Source: Lentisphaerota bacterium (GTDB taxonomy: Bacteria; Verrucomicrobiota; Lentisphaeria; Victivallales; Victivallaceae). From it: a DNA stretch of 64,000 nucleotides. This document shows positions 61,632 to 64,000 of this stretch, piece after piece; within the stretch, counting starts at the first letter, position 1; every line of letters begins with the position of its first letter. A program made the translations under genes and the position numbers. The notes under the pieces are model-generated. The model made no database searches. It was not told where the DNA came from and was given only the letters and a program-made list of their open reading frames with translations. The stretch spans positions 62,001 through 126,000 of the forward strand of contig CP071032.1 in NCBI GenBank assembly GCA_017134815.1, in the 5' to 3' direction.

Positions 61632-62822
61632 ATGAGTAACTATCAGGAAATACTGGATACTTATCCGGATACAACTTTTGTTTTCGGCAGTGGGGCCTGG
61701 GAACAGCTTGAGCTCTTGCTGCGCGATCTCGGAGCCAGGAAAGTAGCGGTTTTTACCGGGCGTAATTCAGCTGACAAGACCGGAGCCTGGTCGCATTTGC
61801 TGAAGGCCCTGGATCTGCTTGATTTGAAGATTGTGCGTTACAAAGATATTGAGGCGGAACCCTGTATTGAAACAATCGGGCGTATGACTGAATTTCTGCT
61901 TAAAGAAAAACCGGATGAAGTAATTGCCCTGGGCGGAGGCAGCCCTATGGATGCGGCCAAGGCCGCTTATCTGGAATACCAGACAGGTGGGAATGTCAAC
62001 GACTTTTTCGGTGTAAACCAGTACACAAAAAAACATCGTGGGGAAAAACTGAAAAAAGTAATCTGCCTGCCCATGACTTCCGGTACCGGTTCGGAGGCGA
62101 CTCCATATTCAAATATAGTAGACAAAAAACTCAAGGTAAAAAAGTTGATTGTCGAACCACAGATTATTCCTGAGTACTCATTTGTAATCCCGGAACTTGC
62201 GGCTTCCATGCCGGCGACAGTCACCAGAGCGACCGGTTGTGACGCGCTTGCTCATTCGCTCGAGGGCTTCCTGAATATTCGTCAGGATCATAATCATCCC
62301 AAAGCTAATGAATGGGCTTTTGAAAGTATTCGGCTGATTAAGGAATTTCTGCCTCGGGCTATCAAAGATGGTTCTGACCTTGAGGCTCGCGCGGCTGTTT
62401 CAGCTGCAGCCACGCTGGGCGGTATGGTGATCCGCTTCAAATCTACCGGGTTGCCGCACCTGTGCAGCTTTTCATGGTTTGGCCGCATTGAGCATGGGCT
62501 GGCTGTTACCCTGTTGCTGCCAAGCTGCTGGGACTATTATATTACCAGTGACGGAGTACGTGAGCGGACCATGCAGCTGAAAGATATTTTTCCTGGTGAC
62601 AGCCCGGAGGAAATTGTGGCAAGCTACCGGGCATTTCTGGAGCAATGCGGTGTGCCAAAAGGTTTAAAACATTTTGCGGATATTACGCCGGAGCTGCTGG
62701 AGCTTACCGCGGAAAGTGCCGGCCAGAATAAAATGAAACTGGAGCTGGCTCCCAAGCCGGTTCCTCTTAAACAGAGTAAAGAAATCCTGCTGGATATTTT
62801 GACCAGAGCTTATAACGAGTGA
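61632..62822 (+). CDS. iron-containing alcohol dehydrogenase
   Basis: NAD(P)-dependent group III alcohol dehydrogenase. GGAG 8 bp before the ATG at 61632 (rather than a GTG at 61623) gives 396 aa. The nucleotide site is VIALGGGSPMDAAKA, then PMTSGTGSEATPYS. The metal ligands are Asp204, His208 in GCDALAHSLEGF, His276 in LPHLCS and His288 in EHGLAV. Substrate (butanol-type alcohol, 1,3-propanediol or lactaldehyde) is not determinable. It stands alone and has a strong terminator downstream. Confidence 0.93.
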   Translation: MSNYQEILDTYPDTTFVFGSGAWEQLELLLRDLGARKVAVFTGRNSADKTGAWSHLLKALDLLDLKIVRYKDIEAEPCIETIGRMTEFLLKEKPDEVIALGGGSPMDAAKAAYLEYQTGGNVNDFFGVNQYTKKHRGEKLKKVICLPMTSGTGSEATPYSNIVDKKLKVKKLIVEPQIIPEYSFVIPELAASMPATVTRATGCDALAHSLEGFLNIRQDHNHPKANEWAFESIRLIKEFLPRAIKDGSDLEARAAVSAAATLGGMVIRFKSTGLPHLCSFSWFGRIEHGLAVTLLLPSCWDYYITSDGVRERTMQLKDIFPGDSPEEIVASYRAFLEQCGVPKGLKHFADITPELLELTAESAGQNKMKLELAPKPVPLKQSKEILLDILTRAYNE

Positions 62823-62909
62823 AAAAAAGCAGAAATGAGTAAGTCTTGAAAAAATTGAAAGTGTTACTCACAGGATTTTTACTCAAGCAGCGGGTTAGTT
62901 TATTGTTAG

Positions 62910-62945
62910 AATCCTGCGGTTTTATCGCCGCAGGATTTTTATTTT
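62910..62945 (+). terminator. intrinsic terminator after the alcohol dehydrogenase gene
   Basis: A perfect 10-bp stem (62910-62919 with 62928-62937) around an 8-base loop, followed by a T-rich run; about 88 bp after the stop codon. Confidence 0.85.
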
Positions 62946-63071
62946 TGATAAAGATGGTACATTTTTAAGTCTGTAATGGAGCATTGAGGAAGTAAAAGTT
63001 CACAAATTCAAATTATGAAAATACAACCACCTTCAGGTGTTTAAATTCAAATCTCAAATTCCGGAGGCATT

Positions 63072-64000
63072 ATGAAGCGCAAACTGAGAATGGGAATGGT
63101 TGGTGGCGGGCCCGGAGCATTTATAGGTGCAGTACATCGCACTGCAGCCAGACTGGATGGTAAAATTGAACTGGTCTGCGGCGCATTCAGCTCTTCTGCT
63201 GAAAAGTCAAAAGCGGCGGGCAGAGAGCTTTTTCTGCCCGATGAACGGGTTTACGGCAGTTTTCAGGAAATGATTGAAGCTGAGGCTTCACTGCCAGCCG
63301 GAGAGCGTATGGATTTTGTTTCGATTGTAACTCCTAACCATATGCATTTACCGGTTGCACTGGCAGCTCTTGAACGCGGTTTTCATGTTATATGCGATAA
63401 GCCGATGACGCTTAATCTGGAGGATGCGGTCACGCTTCGGGATAAAGTTAATGAAGCCGGACTGGTGTTCTGTCTGACGCATAACTATACCGGTTATCCT
63501 ATGGTAAAACAGGCCCGTGAAATGGTTCAAGCAGGTCAGCTGGGCGAAATCAGAAAAATAGTTTCAGAGTACCCGCAGGGCTGGCTGGCTCGCAGAATTG
63601 AGGATGATAATCATAAACAGGCCGCATGGCGTACTGACCCAAAAATATCGGGAGTTTCATGCTGTATGGGCGATATCGGCAGTCATGCAGAGAATCTGGC
63701 AGCATATATTACCGGGCTTAAAATTACTGAGTTGTGCGCAGATTTGAATACTTTTGTACCTGGACGCAGGCTGGATGATGACGGCAGTGTACTGGTACGT
63801 TTTGATAATGGAGCGCGCGGTATTATATATGCCAGTCAGATTTCCGCAGGAGACGATAATGGTTTGCGGATCAGAGTATACGGCACTAAAGGCGCAATAG
63901 AATGGCTGCAGAAAGATCCAAACAACCTGATTTTTAAATCAAATGACGCTCCGGTACGGATTTATAATACTGGCTGGGCAGGCGCTGGTGCTGCTGCCGC
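63072..64000 (+). CDS. Gfo/Idh/MocA-family oxidoreductase, cut by window edge
   Basis: The first 309 codons of an NAD(P)-dependent sugar or inositol oxidoreductase; the end lies beyond 64000. GGAGG 4 bp before ATTATG supports the ATG at 63072. The N-terminal Rossmann fold has RMGMVGGGPGAFIGAVHRTA, then VSIVTPNHMHLPVALAAL and the catalytic Lys in CDKPMTLNLEDA. The second domain has THNYTGYPMVKQAREM and a GDIGSHAENLAAY histidine typical of the family. The substrate is unknown. Confidence 0.92.
   Translation, partial: MKRKLRMGMVGGGPGAFIGAVHRTAARLDGKIELVCGAFSSSAEKSKAAGRELFLPDERVYGSFQEMIEAEASLPAGERMDFVSIVTPNHMHLPVALAALERGFHVICDKPMTLNLEDAVTLRDKVNEAGLVFCLTHNYTGYPMVKQAREMVQAGQLGEIRKIVSEYPQGWLARRIEDDNHKQAAWRTDPKISGVSCCMGDIGSHAENLAAYITGLKITELCADLNTFVPGRRLDDDGSVLVRFDNGARGIIYASQISAGDDNGLRIRVYGTKGAIEWLQKDPNNLIFKSNDAPVRIYNTGWAGAGAAA

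Overview
The window is ordinary bacterial chromosome, moderate in GC and densely coded on both strands, with about 55 protein genes. I found no rRNA, tRNA, CRISPR array or complete insertion sequence. A member of the PVC superphylum near Lentisphaerota/Verrucomicrobiota fits best (inference). The support is a GspG-H-I-J-K-ordered pseudopilin cassette with type-III-type N-termini, four of five lacking Gly at -1, plus a secreted phosphodiesterase with a LamG-like tail and a small conserved protein resembling ones I recall from PVC genomes.

Layout. 1-6.4 kb: a cut glycosyltransferase and purA leftward; proA, a membrane glycosyltransferase and mtaB rightward. 6.4-13.7 kb, all leftward: a repeat protein, a secreted chorismate mutase, class II fructose-bisphosphate aldolase, a kinase with a degenerate receiver domain, and a xseA / M50 protease / NIF3-like operon. 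13.9-20.5 kb: the pseudopilin operon behind a good sigma-70 promoter. 20.6-25.3 kb: murD, an RdgC-like gene, a pabB-pabC fusion and a small DMT protein. 25.4-29.2 kb: DASS and GntP carboxylate transporters, a methyltransferase and a small conserved protein. 29.4-36.9 kb: tolB-folC, an FHA-GAF histidine kinase, and lon with an overlapping LolA-like gene. 37-45.1 kb, leftward: trpEGDCFBA followed by trxA. 45.2-50.1 kb: an accessory-looking stretch with an unknown protein, a riboswitch-controlled antiporter, a YopT/AvrPphB-like cysteine protease candidate and an ankyrin protein. 50.2-64 kb: a sodium-solute symporter, GTP-type PEP carboxykinase, catalase, arsM-sigZ, an iron alcohol dehydrogenase and a cut Gfo/Idh/MocA oxidoreductase.

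The most notable regulatory signals are RNA leaders. Upstream of trpE (44766-45099, minus strand) are two complete attenuators in tandem. Each has its own leader peptide with three consecutive Trp codons and its own intrinsic terminator, and the proximal one also has a textbook antiterminator arm. Upstream of the antiporter at 46760-47944 is a fluoride-riboswitch (crcB motif) aptamer fused to an intrinsic terminator.

How the genes work together. The trp operon makes tryptophan from chorismate; TrpG may also serve the PabB-PabC fusion, since no pabA is seen here. FolC continues the folate branch. PEP carboxykinase, aldolase and the carboxylate transporters suggest organic-acid and gluconeogenic metabolism. 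Lon, thioredoxin, catalase, arsM and the fluoride-responsive antiporter form a stress and toxic-ion component.
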